Assembly: GCA_935421135.1 (NCBI GenBank)
Contig: OW285189.1
Coordinates: 11,615,072 to 11,679,071, forward strand
Direction of reading: 5' to 3'
DNA length: 64,000 nt
Source of the DNA: Bugulina stolonifera
Lineage: Eukaryota; Bryozoa; Gymnolaemata; Cheilostomatida; Bugulidae
Positions 1 to 13,900 of the stretch are shown here, one piece after another. Numbering within the stretch: position 1 is the first letter of the stretch; each line of letters begins with the position of its first letter. The notes under the pieces were generated by a model, which ran no database searches, was not told the DNA's origin, and saw only the letters and a program-made list of their open reading frames with translations. Position numbers and translations under genes: made by a program.

Positions 1-1981
1 TGCAGACGTCTGCTCACAACCACATACGGCTGCAGCTCCTGTAAAACTGGCATGTTGCCATGAGACCTAGGTTGGAACTGGAATCTCCTCCTGAGCAGCT
101 GGGCTATCTCTTTGTTCACCTGAAAGACAACAATTCACAATAATTATACTGAGACAAAAGAACCATAGGGCTATATTGTTACATGCATAGTACTGCCATA
201 TCTGCAACCTGCATATAAAACTCCATTTTGAGTTCTTTAATATAACACTTCTGAATAATTCCTGCAGCAGAGTTCAGACTTCAGTGAAAATTAAGCTACA
301 TTCCTTTACCCTGGTAGAGCAAAACATTACTGTGAAATACTACAGAGCTGCTGAACCGCTATGTGAAGGTGACGATGTACTCAGGCTACAGCATACCAGC
401 ATTTGGATTAAGCCCACCCATTCGCCCATCTGTTGTGTTACTTTAATGAGAGGTTTGGTTGTTGACGAAAGCCAAAACCCTCTCACCATATCGCTCTAGT
501 ACACCACATCTGATTATATGATTTAGTAGAGCACACACCTGAATATGATTCATTTTACCAGAGAGTTCCAACATCCTAGCTGTCTCTACAGCTGTACCCC
601 AGATGTTGTACTGTGGTTTCTTATATCCAACGACTCCCTCAATGACAGGACCGATGGCTACACCTACATGTACATCATACAGTGTATAGTGACAATCACT
701 ACACTGCCTTTACATTACACAGTTATTACAAGTTTTAAGCATTTTCTCACCAAAACTTGACTGTCACCCTTAAAAGCTGAAAGTGTTTAAACTCTTGTTG
801 CTTTTGTGAGTTCCCTCGTGAAAAGTATCTATACTACCCATATATATCATCTATTTCTATATCAATGCCTATTATACATCTATACAATATAACCAACACA
901 TATATTGTACCTATAATGCATTACTTATATCCTATACCTATTGCACTTGTATGATGTACATACACATACACATCTACATAGACATATATGGAGTAATGCA
1001 CTTAGACATAGACATACACATCTACATAGACATACACATCTACATAGACATATGTAAGCCTACTGTGCACTCACCAGCTCGTAAGACAAGATTTCTACCA
1101 GACATGGCATTGAGTTGCAACAGACAGTGTTTCATATCGAGTAAGAGATCAAGGAGCTTACAGAGATGTCTCATGGTATAATCCTGCTCGGCCCCTGGCT
1201 GCAAGGTCAAATGCATTACATTGAATTAGAATTAGATGATATCTAACATAGAAGATTCGAGGGTAAATTCAGCAAGGAAATTAGAGAGCATAACAATTTA
1301 CCAAAATGGCATAAATTCTTTCCGAAAATGAGCTAAAAATAGAAGGCATGTTAACTGACCTGCATGTAAGGTATAGGAGAGTGGTTAATACCAGATACCA
1401 GTACATAAGTGAGTCCATCGTCATACACCTTCTCAATCAGCTGAAAATCATGTCGCCTCAGTAACTATAAAAACAATAATGGGGATGACGTAAAGAATAA
1501 CTTTGTGTCACAACAGACAAGTATCATAGTAACAATACCATTAGCATTGTTAGACATACAGATAGTTATTCTGTTTACCTTTTACCAGAATTTATTTGGT
1601 TAGATACAACACAATAGAATGCATTATTATGATATAAACTTTTTGCTATACATTAAGGAACATCTACATATATTTACCAGGCATTCTACCCACTTGCACA
1701 TAACTGTAATGCTCCCAATTCCTCAAATCATCCACAAGATTTGCATATATACACTAAGCACTTTGCTGTAGACACCATGGAATCTGACTGTGACAACATG
1801 GAAAGAAATTAAATTATATATAAACTGTACTTACATGATCAAATGCAGACGTGACGTCATGCAGTACTTGCATTAACACGAGTGGTTGGTTGGTTCGGTG
1901 CATGTCATTCACGAATCCAGGTAAGTTAGGTATAGTCACAAAGGCTACACCGGCGAGGCTATGACTGTTGCAATATGGTTT
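1..1981 (-). CDS. Adenylyl-cyclase-like gene: C2 cyclase domain, truncated by window edge
   Basis: Exons 1835-1981, 1360-1440, 1075-1198, 559-663, 310-329 and 1-119 continue C2. GVAFVTIPNLPGF aligns with the family's CVAVMFASIANF. IEKVYDDGLTYVLVSG aligns with LEKIKTIGSTYMAASG. KPQYNIWGTAVETARM aligns with KPQYDIWGNTVNVASRM. By this alignment the adenine-selecting Lys becomes Tyr, the adenine-binding Asp becomes Asn, and the transition-state Asn and Arg become Glu and Met. The final visible segment, NMPVLQELQPYVVV, has no Lys where the phosphate-binding VKGKG motif is expected. The gene continues beyond position 1, so the C-terminus is missing. Confidence 0.85.
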
Positions 1982-4900
1982 CTAAAACGGATAACCACGT
2001 ATAAGTATTACCACTAAAAGAACGGCATGAATTCATCACGTCATTATCATAATATGATCATATTCTCTGCTTTATTTCAAATATACATGTAGGTCTGAGT
2101 ATCAGAGAGTCTCCATTGCAAGGAAACACAACTCACAAGATTGATGAAAAGTATGACTATCTTGAATTTGGACATGTAGTTTTTGTTTAGATGTCTTACT
2201 CAATATAGCCGAACAAAATATTTGACCACCAAGTGAATTTACTTCCTTTACTCCCAACAGCTGTTTCTCGGAATAAATATAACTACATTTACATTGCAAA
2301 CTTACTACAACACACTCCGGGTTGCTATAGTGACCGAGCACATGGGCAGGTAGCGTATTCTCAGCTACACCTAGCCTTAGGGTCACCATATCCTGGGCAT
2401 TCTGGTACGAGCTGGTCTTCTTGTGTTTCCAGATGTAGTCCAGTCGTCTCACCCATTCAATGTGCCGACCAATCAGAATGTGCAGCAGAGCAAAGTGAAG
2501 TAAGGCTACTATGGCCATCACAGTAGCAGGAGGGAGGGATTCTCTGTAGATAATAATAACATGACCATATAGTGACCATAATATAGTGACCATAATATAA
2601 TGACCATAATATAGTGACCATAATATAGTGACCATAATATAGTGACCATAATATAGTGACCATAATATAGTGACCATAATATAATATAGTGACCATAACA
2701 TAGTGCCTATATAATGATGCCTTCTATTAATTTATTGACCCAGAGAACTTTTCAGATAGGGTAGACGACCAGTAAACTGATCATGTAGTTAACCAGACGT
2801 ACCACTATCTTCAATGAGTTACCTTCCTGATACTACTTGGCAATCAATTTCAATATATTACGATCATAGCCAACATAAGCAGAGCCAGTGTCACTAACTG
2901 AATGAAATACATCTGATAGGCTACAAGATATGACACAGATACTTCGAAACTTTTAAAAACAACCAAAAGTATTAGTGATGGCAGGCTTGGAATTGTCTTC
3001 TCAATGAATTGTACTTATTATTTTTAGTGAGAAAGGAAGGACGACCTCAAATCACATTGAGTTGATTTGAAGACAATTTCAAAATGGAAAAAAAACTTGC
3101 GACAAACATTGCAAGTCAAAGCTAGCAGAAATGCATCAAAATTCATTTTCAACCTCTTACCTATATGTATCGTCGTGAAGTTCAAAGAGACTGCCGTGGG
3201 TGTAAGCTATAATAACTGTATATGCAGCAGTAACAAGTACAATCATAACACTCTGTACAATGTGTGAGATCCTGGTAACTGAGATTACAAACAGTACGAG
3301 AACTCCGCTCAGGAACATGAAGTAAGGAGAGGAACACACATTCTGAGTGGTTGTGGAGCTGAGGATGCCGTAGCGTAACGCCATCGGCAGCAGATGGTAG
3401 AAGTTACTGGACCGACACGTCAACTGAAAAAGACAAGACAGTGCAATAACTCAGCAAAAACCTACTAAATAGTGTCGTTTCCATTCAACGGTGAAAATAA
3501 ATTAACAACTGTTAATTGCGGCGCGAAACCAAGAATAGGAAACTTCCGTATTATATTATAAGATGAATATTTAATTAGTATTAATAATACGACTAAGTGG
3601 CCAATACCAAGCATTCCAAAGCACAGCGTAGTAGTACTAACAGAGGTGTACGACTTACCAGGTTGACCAGACAGCTGCAGGCAATCATTATAATAGTAAT
3701 GATAAGCAGAGCTAGTCTGTTACCATGCTGACTTAGGCAGCGACACTTGATAACTCTCAGTTTACTGGCTATTAGTACTATGCAGAGCAGGGAGAGAAGG
3801 ATGAAGAGAAATAGCACCGATGATAACATCAACATAGTTCTGAAATGTAACAATACAAGATGAGCTGCTAGGATAAGATGTATACACTTGGGTGTGTCGA
3901 CGTGTCAATGAGAATATATAAAATTAATTCATTAGTGAGCAGACAACTCCAAATATAATCACGGTGACTAGTGGGCTTTATGGGAACTCACAGTTAAAAA
4001 TTCTGCTAGGGCAAGCTTCCCCAATTCCCCAACTTATGTTTAGACTTGTGGAGTACTGAATAGTTGTGTTTATCCTTAGTCCATTTATTAGTAAACAATA
4101 TTAGCTAGCAATACTAAATATATTTTTATGCACCTAGTGATTTCTAAGTGACCAGCTGCTGGCTGCACAGACTCACCTGGGTAATAAGGTGAAATGCAGA
4201 ATAGCTATTGCTAGAAGAAGTAATAAAATGAATGCCAAGGACAGTCCAAATCCCTTTGATTCTTTAATAAACTGAAAATAAAACACACATGGCGGGGTTT
4301 ATTACAGCAAAACACAAATACATGTACATACAAATGCATATAAATGCTATTGGAGCCTGTACATCATGTAAACGACTCAAAAATTTAATGGCAGGATCAC
4401 AATCAAGATGAAAGCTACCAACATCAATAGTGAGTGCAGATGAGCAAATTTCAAACAAGAATAGAGTGAAACACATTAAATCAGATTAATCATGTACATG
4501 TACCATACATACCGAGGTCTCCATGAGTCGCTCTTGGAAACGTAAGGTAAAGAAGCTCAGCTGTTCGCTAGTCTCGTGTTCCACAGAACCTATCTTAACA
4601 GCCTGCTGGAAGGCTTTGTTGGTGGCATCATTGTCCACATTATCGTGAGCGAGTCTATGTACAAATGCTTTACCTTCTAACAAACATGTCTGCAAAATAG
4701 AATCAAGTTGAAGTAACTACTAGTATAGAACAAAGTTGAGGTAACTACTAGTATGGCAAATTGTGAACTCCACAGTCACAAGAAAATTTAATAGAGCTTT
4801 TCTGCTGATTGTGTATTGAAATACTCAACATATGAAATTTACCTGCAATTAAAACTTCATATGGAATGGCATCGTTAAATTTTAGGTTGTAACGTAAATA

Positions 4901-7900
4901 TGTACAGCAGCATGCTAAATTCTACCGAGATATAAAATAATCCATTATACATGCAGTTTACAGATTTCTCGAGCAGTACAGAAAAATAATTTACTGTTAA
5001 CTAGCTAACTTACTGTCATGGCCGGCTTGCTATCATTACTCCGGAATAGTTGAGTAAAGAATGGACCATCATCCTCCATAGATTCGAGTCTCATAAGGTT
5101 AGCTACGCTCTCTATCTGGTTCAGCCGTCTGTTGAGCTTCATCACAGCAGGGGATAGCTATTCAGGTATATATATATATATACTGTATATGAAAACGTAG
5201 GTAGCAAATAGTGTATATATGCAGTGGAAGATGACTCCAAAACTACTTGGACAGTCAGAATATTAAATTATGCACAATGCATATGTAGTTGCGACCTACA
5301 CATACATATAACTCACATGTGTGAACTATGTGTCAACTATGTGAACATATTATGTACATAACTAACTACACAGGGTAACACTGATAACTACAACTGTATA
5401 TTGTACATGTAGGCTTCTACTCGTAGTAGTGGTAGCATAATATGTCTAATAGAAAATCTACTTGACAGAGACGTTTGAATAAGAATACAACCATTCCCAA
5501 GGTACCATCTGTTTAGTTGGTCAAATGTTACGCAATGTTACTACTTAGTCAGATAAAGGGAGCTACTTATACAATCAATATGTAGACAAGGAAGTGATTG
5601 GAGTGGCACAAGAGAGGCCAACTCCAAATTACATTAAGTGTTCATCAGGAGAACATAACTCCTAATTGGTTGAAGTCAACAACAATTGATGGATCAGGAA
5701 GAACCATCGTAAAACTTAACTGCTTCCACAGAAATTACTTTCATTACTTCTCCAAAGCCTGCTAACTATATTCAACCAGCTCATTAGGAAGGAACATTAT
5801 GATGGTAGTACAATTGCAAACAGGCCTTACCTTCCGGTTAGTGCTGATTGGCTGAATATAGTACGTCTGCATAGCCGACCCTCTTCCATAGTTGCTCTGC
5901 TGCACCTCGTATACATTCAATGGTAGATACGTCAGGCAAGGCTCAGTTACACACACCATCCTACAATCACAGACACATAGTTTTACCATACTATTTGTTT
6001 ATGATCTACATTCTTTTACCTCACAACTGCAATCTGTAACAAATAACCATTCGTTTTGATCTCCTCTACCTGTGCCATAAGGAACACATAGATCTTAGTG
6101 AAACCCTTTTATAAATTATGATGTCTTCAGCTGCAATGATACTGTCTGATCCACCCACTTGATATGCCAGCAAGAGCTTAGAAACCAATGGACAGGTCAA
6201 TAGTAACAAGGATGCAGTAGAGTAGATACTTATATAATATGTACGAGTATAATGTATATAATATATTATATTATATATATATAAAATATAACAATAATTC
6301 TTTGAATTATTGCTCAAATAATCGAGGATTGAGAGTTTGAGTATGGCTATGCTAACTACCTCTGATACCATGTTGTGGTACACATTTACATGCATAAACA
6401 CAACTGGTTAAAAGATGTCTAAATGAACTACTTAGCAGCATGTAATATTGCTACTAATTAACTGTGTATAAATTAGTAGATATACACTGATATCATTGTC
6501 TTACAAACAGATTAGAAATCACCTGCTGCGAGCACAGCATATCACAGCAGCTATAACACTGTCTAACTAGTACATGCACTACCATCTCCGTATTATAGTT
6601 ATGTAGACATGTGTAGCAGATGTATACAGTTAAGGTAATATTACTGACACACCAGCTATCAATAAGATTGATTCATGACGAGGAAGGATTAGCTGTATTA
6701 ATTTCTCATTCTGCGGAGAAGAGAAAGACAGAACTGTTCCCTGGAGAATAGGTTAGATGAGTCAGACCTTCCAACCCTTGAAACTAACAGCTAATGGTGT
6801 TATCACTTCAACTACTAGTTAATGTTCTATCAACGTAAATGTCATACAGTGAAACAATAGTACCAGTTACAACTAGTTGGCAGATTAGTCAAAGAGAGGG
6901 TAGATTAGCAGATATTAGGTATTTATTTACAGCCAGCTTAACTGGCAGCAGCCTGGGTTCCAAGCTTAAATGTATGTATGTTTTTATTTTATTTGGTTAC
7001 TGTTGAGCCACTTGGCTATCTTATTTAATGGAACTCAGAAGTACGAAACTTGTATGAGTGTCAGGAGTGACCACTACATCAACCTGCCAACTCAATGTGG
7101 TCACATACCCTGCCAGAACCTGGCTTCTCTTTTCGAACCAGGGCAGAGGTGGGTTTTCAACATGCCTGTTTTTGTTGGTGACTGACCAAGAGGCATGAGT
7201 ATATTGACTACAGCTGCACAGGTTCTACAGTATATCACCAACTTATGTATCCATTACTAGAGCAGCTACATACTTGGTACCCATTAACTTAAAGGGCAGA
7301 GCAATTACCTGCTAAATACTACAACAGCACTACACTTTGGGATTTACTCCTGTCAATATAGACTGTGTGTAGTATACCGCAGACATTCTCAGATATGAGA
7401 GTCTGCCACTGTATATTTTATAATTGTTATATCACATTATCACTGTTATTACAGTTAGTTGGTGTTTTGCAACTATATTGTACTTATTCCTACTTTATAG
7501 AGCCCTCCCTCAGTTTTCAAAAAGATTATAGCAAAAACGCAATGTTTGAATATTATTGTATTGCTCTGTCTAACAAGTACAATCATGTAAATACATACTG
7601 GTATCTAATTTATGTGAATATTTCTATACAATACATTGTACGATGTGCTAGTAGTTGTTGTGCTGCACCACCATCCACCTACAGTAATATCCATCCAGTA
7701 ATAAAAACAAGACTGATCCATATAACTCATATTACAAGCAATGATTTCACAATCTGCTTATTGGATATATTTTATAAAAATAATAATTAACTAAAGAAAA
7801 TATTGTTTATTTATGTTCATCTACTAAACACACAGACCTGTGACTAAGACTTCAGCACCTGGCATGTGTAAGCAGGTGTTACAAACTGTAGTACTAGGGA

Positions 7901-10900
7901 AAAGTCAGTCAAATGAGGGAACATGATTATATTTTTTTATTATTATTGCTATGATCATTTCAAAACAATCTGTTTTATGATAATAATGCTGAGATTACCC
8001 TGGACAGCTGGACAAAAGGCTAAGAGAACATGAAATAGTGTACCTGTTATACAGGAAACATAAGTCAAGTTTCAGATGATGATACACTGTATGCATCTTA
8101 CTCTACTTGTAGTACAAGCTGCAGTGGACTACAGCCTATCTGCTAGGCTATACTATACAAAGTATGTGTAGCCTACTGCTCTATACCTAATGTGCTGTAG
8201 CTACAGTATAATAGGGGTATGCAGTCCCTTTGATTTATAATTATTCATGTACTTATATGGCCTACATGTATCTTATTTGGTTCAAGATAACAGTCAGACA
8301 TGGTCAATTATTGGATTAATAATTAAATATGAAATCATGCACATCCCTGGTTTGGGACATGCACACGTTTCAATAGATCATTATACCGTAGGCGTGCGTG
8401 TGTCCTGAATATGTCACAGGGCCAAGTATAACACAATATTTTCTTATATTAGTCGACCACAAAATGTGAGCAGTTTTTTGTTCCCAAACAACAATAGTAT
8501 TCCCTTCAAATAAATAAAAATTGATCGATGGCTGACAACTCCAGAACACAGTGTGACCCAAGGTATTATGGCTAAGAGCAGTACATACCTAGGGGACCCA
8601 TTACTTGCTACGTCTCTTGCCAGTAGCATATCACTGCTACAACATTTGTATTGCCAACGGTATGTACCGACAACTCCTGTAGCCACAGAACCTAAGTGTA
8701 CTGCAGTGAGCGGCTCTACGGCTGAACATTTTGTCTGCTGAATCAATCTAGAAAAAGAAGCAAGACAGGCTAAACAGTCGTATCACTAATATGATACACG
8801 CATTGACACAAGTAACTAGTACATACAGACGAGTAGTGAGAGCTTCAACAATCGGAAATACTTTTCAACACTTGTTTTACTTGTGAGCTGATAATATAAG
8901 AGTTCACATGGACCAACAAGTATCTACTCTTACAAAGAGGAAGTAAATAGTTCATCATAAACTGACAAGTAAATTAGATTAAAGTATATTAATTTACTTC
9001 CATCATGTTAGAGGCAAACCCAAAGGGTAGCCTATAGGTTACGTGTACCTGTATATAGCTGTAACCGAGGCTACACTATAAGTACCTATATGTAGTCGTA
9101 GCCGAGGCTACGGGTACATGTATGGTCTACCAACAAACATAACGTAACTATACTAATGTGAATAATTGGCAGCACTGGAGCTGACTTCCTGACCGACTAT
9201 GATATCAGTCCCAAGTGTATCTTAAGTTGCTATTAATACTTCATTGTATTTATTAGCTACCACAGAAAGACATGTACATGTATATTATGCAGACGTACAT
9301 TATTTTATACAACCACTTGCAGACTTATCGCTGTCTTGGTGACAGTATGTTAACATGTTTACATAAACCATAACTACATACAAAGTACATGTAAAGAGGC
9401 CCATGACAACTAGCTCTTTGAAGCGCGATGGATATTATATTACGGCCAAAAGTTATATGGAATTGTCTTCTTGTTACAAAACCCTACGCAACAGTTGATT
9501 TTGAATGAAATGTGGTAGGCTACACCATGTAATAGCCTATGCTGGCCTACTACCCATTTATTAAACTGATATATTACACCCTGTGTCAATACTGTGATAC
9601 TGCATTGTACTTCTACATGTACAGAAGTACAGTACAGCAGGCTATTAGTCCTAAATTCTACTGAGCACCTCTTGTATCATGTATGTGTATTATCGGGAGG
9701 TAAAGCACCCCTCCCGTCTTCACTCTTGTGTATGTTTAAGAAACACCCACACTCTGATATAACTGCCAACTAACTCTAAATTACAAGCATTTATCCAGTT
9801 AGTAAAAATAATCAATGCTAGTCAAGAGTATAGCTATTTCTTATAATATATGGGATGGGCAAGGAGTTTAGTGTTGACTCAACGCGATAACCTGAGACTA
9901 TATGATTATCATTGATTCAACAACTGGGTACCCAATGCTGCCTGGCTGCCGTTGATACTATTAATTATACACAATGTGCTCAGTGCCTCTCTAATTATAA
10001 GTTATTATGAAATCACTAACACTCATTGATAAAACTAACTAGGGATGCAATGCTTAGCTTAACCCGAGTTATTAAACGGAACCCATGTCTTGCTTAGTTA
10101 ACTCTGTGGACAGGTTTACGGTGAATGGATTCATTCAGTTATCAATGTAATAGTAGATGGTATACTGATGACGCTCTTATACGTTTGTGTAAGTTTGTAT
10201 CAGCAAATGCATAGCTAACATATTACTTGGCATTAGGTTTAGAGTGATTACACTTTAGCGAACGTTCTGGAAGGAAAGAAAAATGGCAGGATATGTCTAT
10301 ATCCCCTTCAAACCTATAAATTCATCCAGGGTCTAAGGTTAGGTTAATGAATTCCAAGTAAATATAAGCAATCTGCCAGTATTATGCAATCAGACAATCC
10401 AGGTTGATGTTCAAACAGGGAGTTGTCTGCCCTGACAGATCTACACTTACTGTACAGCTTGTATCATATCCAAGCATAGAGAAACACAAGACTGAGGTCC
10501 TAGTGGGTCACTGAGAGGTATACCACTGACAGCCACATACACATCTCCAAGTAGGACCATGGCTAAACAGTTGTGAGTCTACAAACAAAGCACCAAGAAT
10601 AATAATACATAGCCTACATTCCAGATCAACATGTAACATAATACACGCCTACACATATAAAATATTCTGCTGTAAGATCCGTTACAGCAAACAGTTACCG
10701 CAACTCCTTCCAGTGATTTTTATATTATTATTAGAAATTCATCAAAGGCTGAATTGTAGCTTTGAATCTACTACTTCAGATGGGGAACCTACAGCCATCA
10801 CACCAGCATATTCTTCTCGACATACATGTATATGTATATTATGTATATACAAAATATGACTGGTGTAAATACAAGTCATGGCCTCTATCTGGCACTTTCA

Positions 10901-13900
10901 ATATCACACATTATTATCATATCCATTCATAACTCATAACTACATGTAAATAGATAGAATATAACAAAAGAAGTAGGGGTAAGCACCTCTAACCTCTAAA
11001 GGATATACAGACATAACATAAAACAGAAATCTGCAAACAGCACTCATTGAGCTGAATATAGACTACCCTGTAAACTGAGCACTTTATAATTGCTATAGAG
11101 GAGGTTGAAGTTAACAAGCTGAAGAGCATATTACTATTAGTTCAACAGTTACTTGACACTGCTAGTCTAGTCTGACTGCTAACACCTATTATATATCTCA
11201 TTATCACCTGCAGATATGAACATAAAACCATTCATTCAGAAAGGGAAGAAATGAAACCAGTAATAAGATGATATACTGATATATTTAGTATATCTGCCAA
11301 AAATCTGTATTTGAATATGTAAGGGGATACATGCGTGTGTAGTACCAATAGTATACCATTAAGATAACCAAGAGTGGAAACAAGTAAAATAATTAGTTTA
11401 TCATAAGGACACAGGATCAATAGAGGTGAGGCCCTCTGGTGGCAGATTATTGAGTAACCCAGACATACAAGATAGAGTCTACATTATTAATGTGTATTGT
11501 ATAATGTTACAACACTAGCCAGGGGATAGTTTGCTATTAGTATATTAGTTAGTCCAAACACATTCATACTGTATTCCCTTGATGACAATTTAGAGGCTAA
11601 TAAATTATTTACATGTATACACAATATGAATATGAGATACGGGCTGGTGTCTGGTGTATGAATGAACTACTCACAGCCTTGTAGGTCTATAAAAACCAGG
11701 CTTATAATACTATTGCTAATTCTGTGATGCGTGATCACAATCTGGTAATATCCACGGGCAGCAATTCCAAGTTACCTTAAAAACTTATCAATACCTTGTG
11801 ATGATACTTAGCTGAAGTTCTGCACTCCCAGACCTCAGTTTATAAAAAAAGACTAACCCAAAGGAAGGACAAGGCAGTTGTGTAGAATCGATGTCTACCA
11901 TATACAATCATTGACTATAATTGTCTGCATAGAACAAGGTGAGACACATTTGAACAAAAACGTGAAACTGTAGCCTTAGTGATAGCTAAAAGGACTTGAT
12001 GGACCAGCCGGATAATGTAAGTAACCTGAAGGACAACAGAAATTTGTGAGACACACCGCTGTAGAGTTGAGAACATATTACAGATCCCCAACTACAGCAA
12101 CACCGTATTAGTAAAGTGAAGACTATAGAATATGAAGAGTATCATACTAGGAAGACATGACTGCTGTGTCCTTAGAAAGGCTGCCATTAATATTAGTCAT
12201 CTTAGAACAAACACTATTATTTTCTAATCTTATCTAAAACAACATGGTGTGTTTGTTAGTCAAGACATAAGGTGACTGCTAACATGGTTCTTATCATTGG
12301 GTCACAGTTTTATGGTAACATCTGCACGTGTGGTCAGAATTAGTAGGAGTTCTACAATTAGCAGTTTAGTTGAAGGGGTGGCTTTGATACCGCTGAGGTA
12401 TAATGACACAACGTCTCAGGACTATAATAATGACATGGGAAGCCAATAATGATTAATTAGGGAAAGGTTAGGATTCATTCCATTAATCAAAATAATTTCT
12501 GCTGCCTCTGCTGCTACATCAAGTTGCGTTGTGATATGTTATATTTGAATGTGATAGCATCAAATAATGTCTTTGTTATTCATGCAATTAGCAAGGATAA
12601 ACAATATTATGGCACAACTAATTACAAGCTATAGTCAAGTAGAAGCTAAATCCATACAAAGTACACGTTACTGTCAGAATGACACGACAGGCAATGGAAT
12701 TAGTGATCTAGGTGAGGGTTGAAGTGTTGGGCTACTCTAATGCACATATAGTGAGAATCTAACCTGGGAGTTCAACATTAGGATGGTTAGGCCTGGAGCC
12801 CAAACTAGTATCAAGTACCTGTAGGTGGGGGGGGGGGCGTTCCCTCCCCTACACTCGGCAGAGGGTATGGAACCATACTGATAACAGATTGGGATATTTC
12901 TGATGTAGACTACATGCCTACATGGTAGGATACAGTGTGATTCTATAGGCTACTTATATATACATAGTGCTGCATATACAAACCTCACAGAGAGCTTCAA
13001 AGGTCACTGTAAGGTCATTGATGAGACTGCCGTATTGCATATGATCTGTCTGTGCCTTCAATTTCTCCAAACCAGTGATGTTTATACAGGCAATACTGAA
13101 ATAGTTGGTGCATCCGTGTACATGCAGTAGGACAGTAGCGATATCCATTAGACAAATCAGTACATAGTAGAATATAGGTAACATAGTATATGACAAGACC
13201 TCATTGATTACGTCAAATAGTGCCCTACATTTGCAGGTACATGATTGTATATAGAATTTGAATCTAAATGCAGTAGAGTTATTTTGAAAAAGAAAAGACA
13301 ACAAGAACTAGGGAGGCCAAAAACCATGTATAAGAGATCTGGTGAATAATATAGCACTCAGGTTTGGCTTTATGAATTCAAAGCTAAGTCGTGACTAAAC
13401 CATAGTTCTATGTTGAATACAAACTACATGTAGACAATAAGAAAATTCTGGATCATGCAAACTGAAATAAAGTACAACTCTAGGCTATACCAATTTCCTA
13501 GGTATAAGATAAGGTGGGGGAAATACCTGACACCATCGTAGGACTTGGGGAAGACTTGGCGAGGACAGACTATGTTATTATACATAGTAAGGTCAGCACA
13601 CACTTCATTGCACATAAATTTGGGGAGACATGTCTCTGTGACCTTCACCTAATAAACATAAACATACATAATATCATCAACAGTAGTAATCAACAATACA
13701 AATAACTCAATGACACAAACTCTAGTAGAATTCTACAATGTTCGCATAAATATCATAAGGGCTGCATTCGAATACATTCAGGGAGATTGCTAGTTATACA
13801 TTACATTTAGATAAATACCCAGCAGAATTGAATATTACAGCTAGTTTGATAAGAATTTATTAGAAACATATGCTTATAGCCTACAACATTTTAGTGGATA

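Noticed and set aside
951..1181. ORF with an IHIYIDI repeat
   Set aside because: It runs over the 18-bp satellite and antisense to cyclase exon 1075-1198.
2562..2700. CRISPR-like array
   Set aside because: The repeats are contiguous with no unique spacers, and the DNA is eukaryotic.
2102..2701. 199-residue minus-strand frame with a YYGHYIMVTILWSL repeat
   Set aside because: Its head is the 14-bp minisatellite, its middle is the true cyclase exon 2306-2543, and its end reads through the splice donor.
6970..7790. Plus-strand ORFs in the 5961-8588 intron
   Set aside because: Low-complexity composition, no domain and no splice context consistent with a gene.
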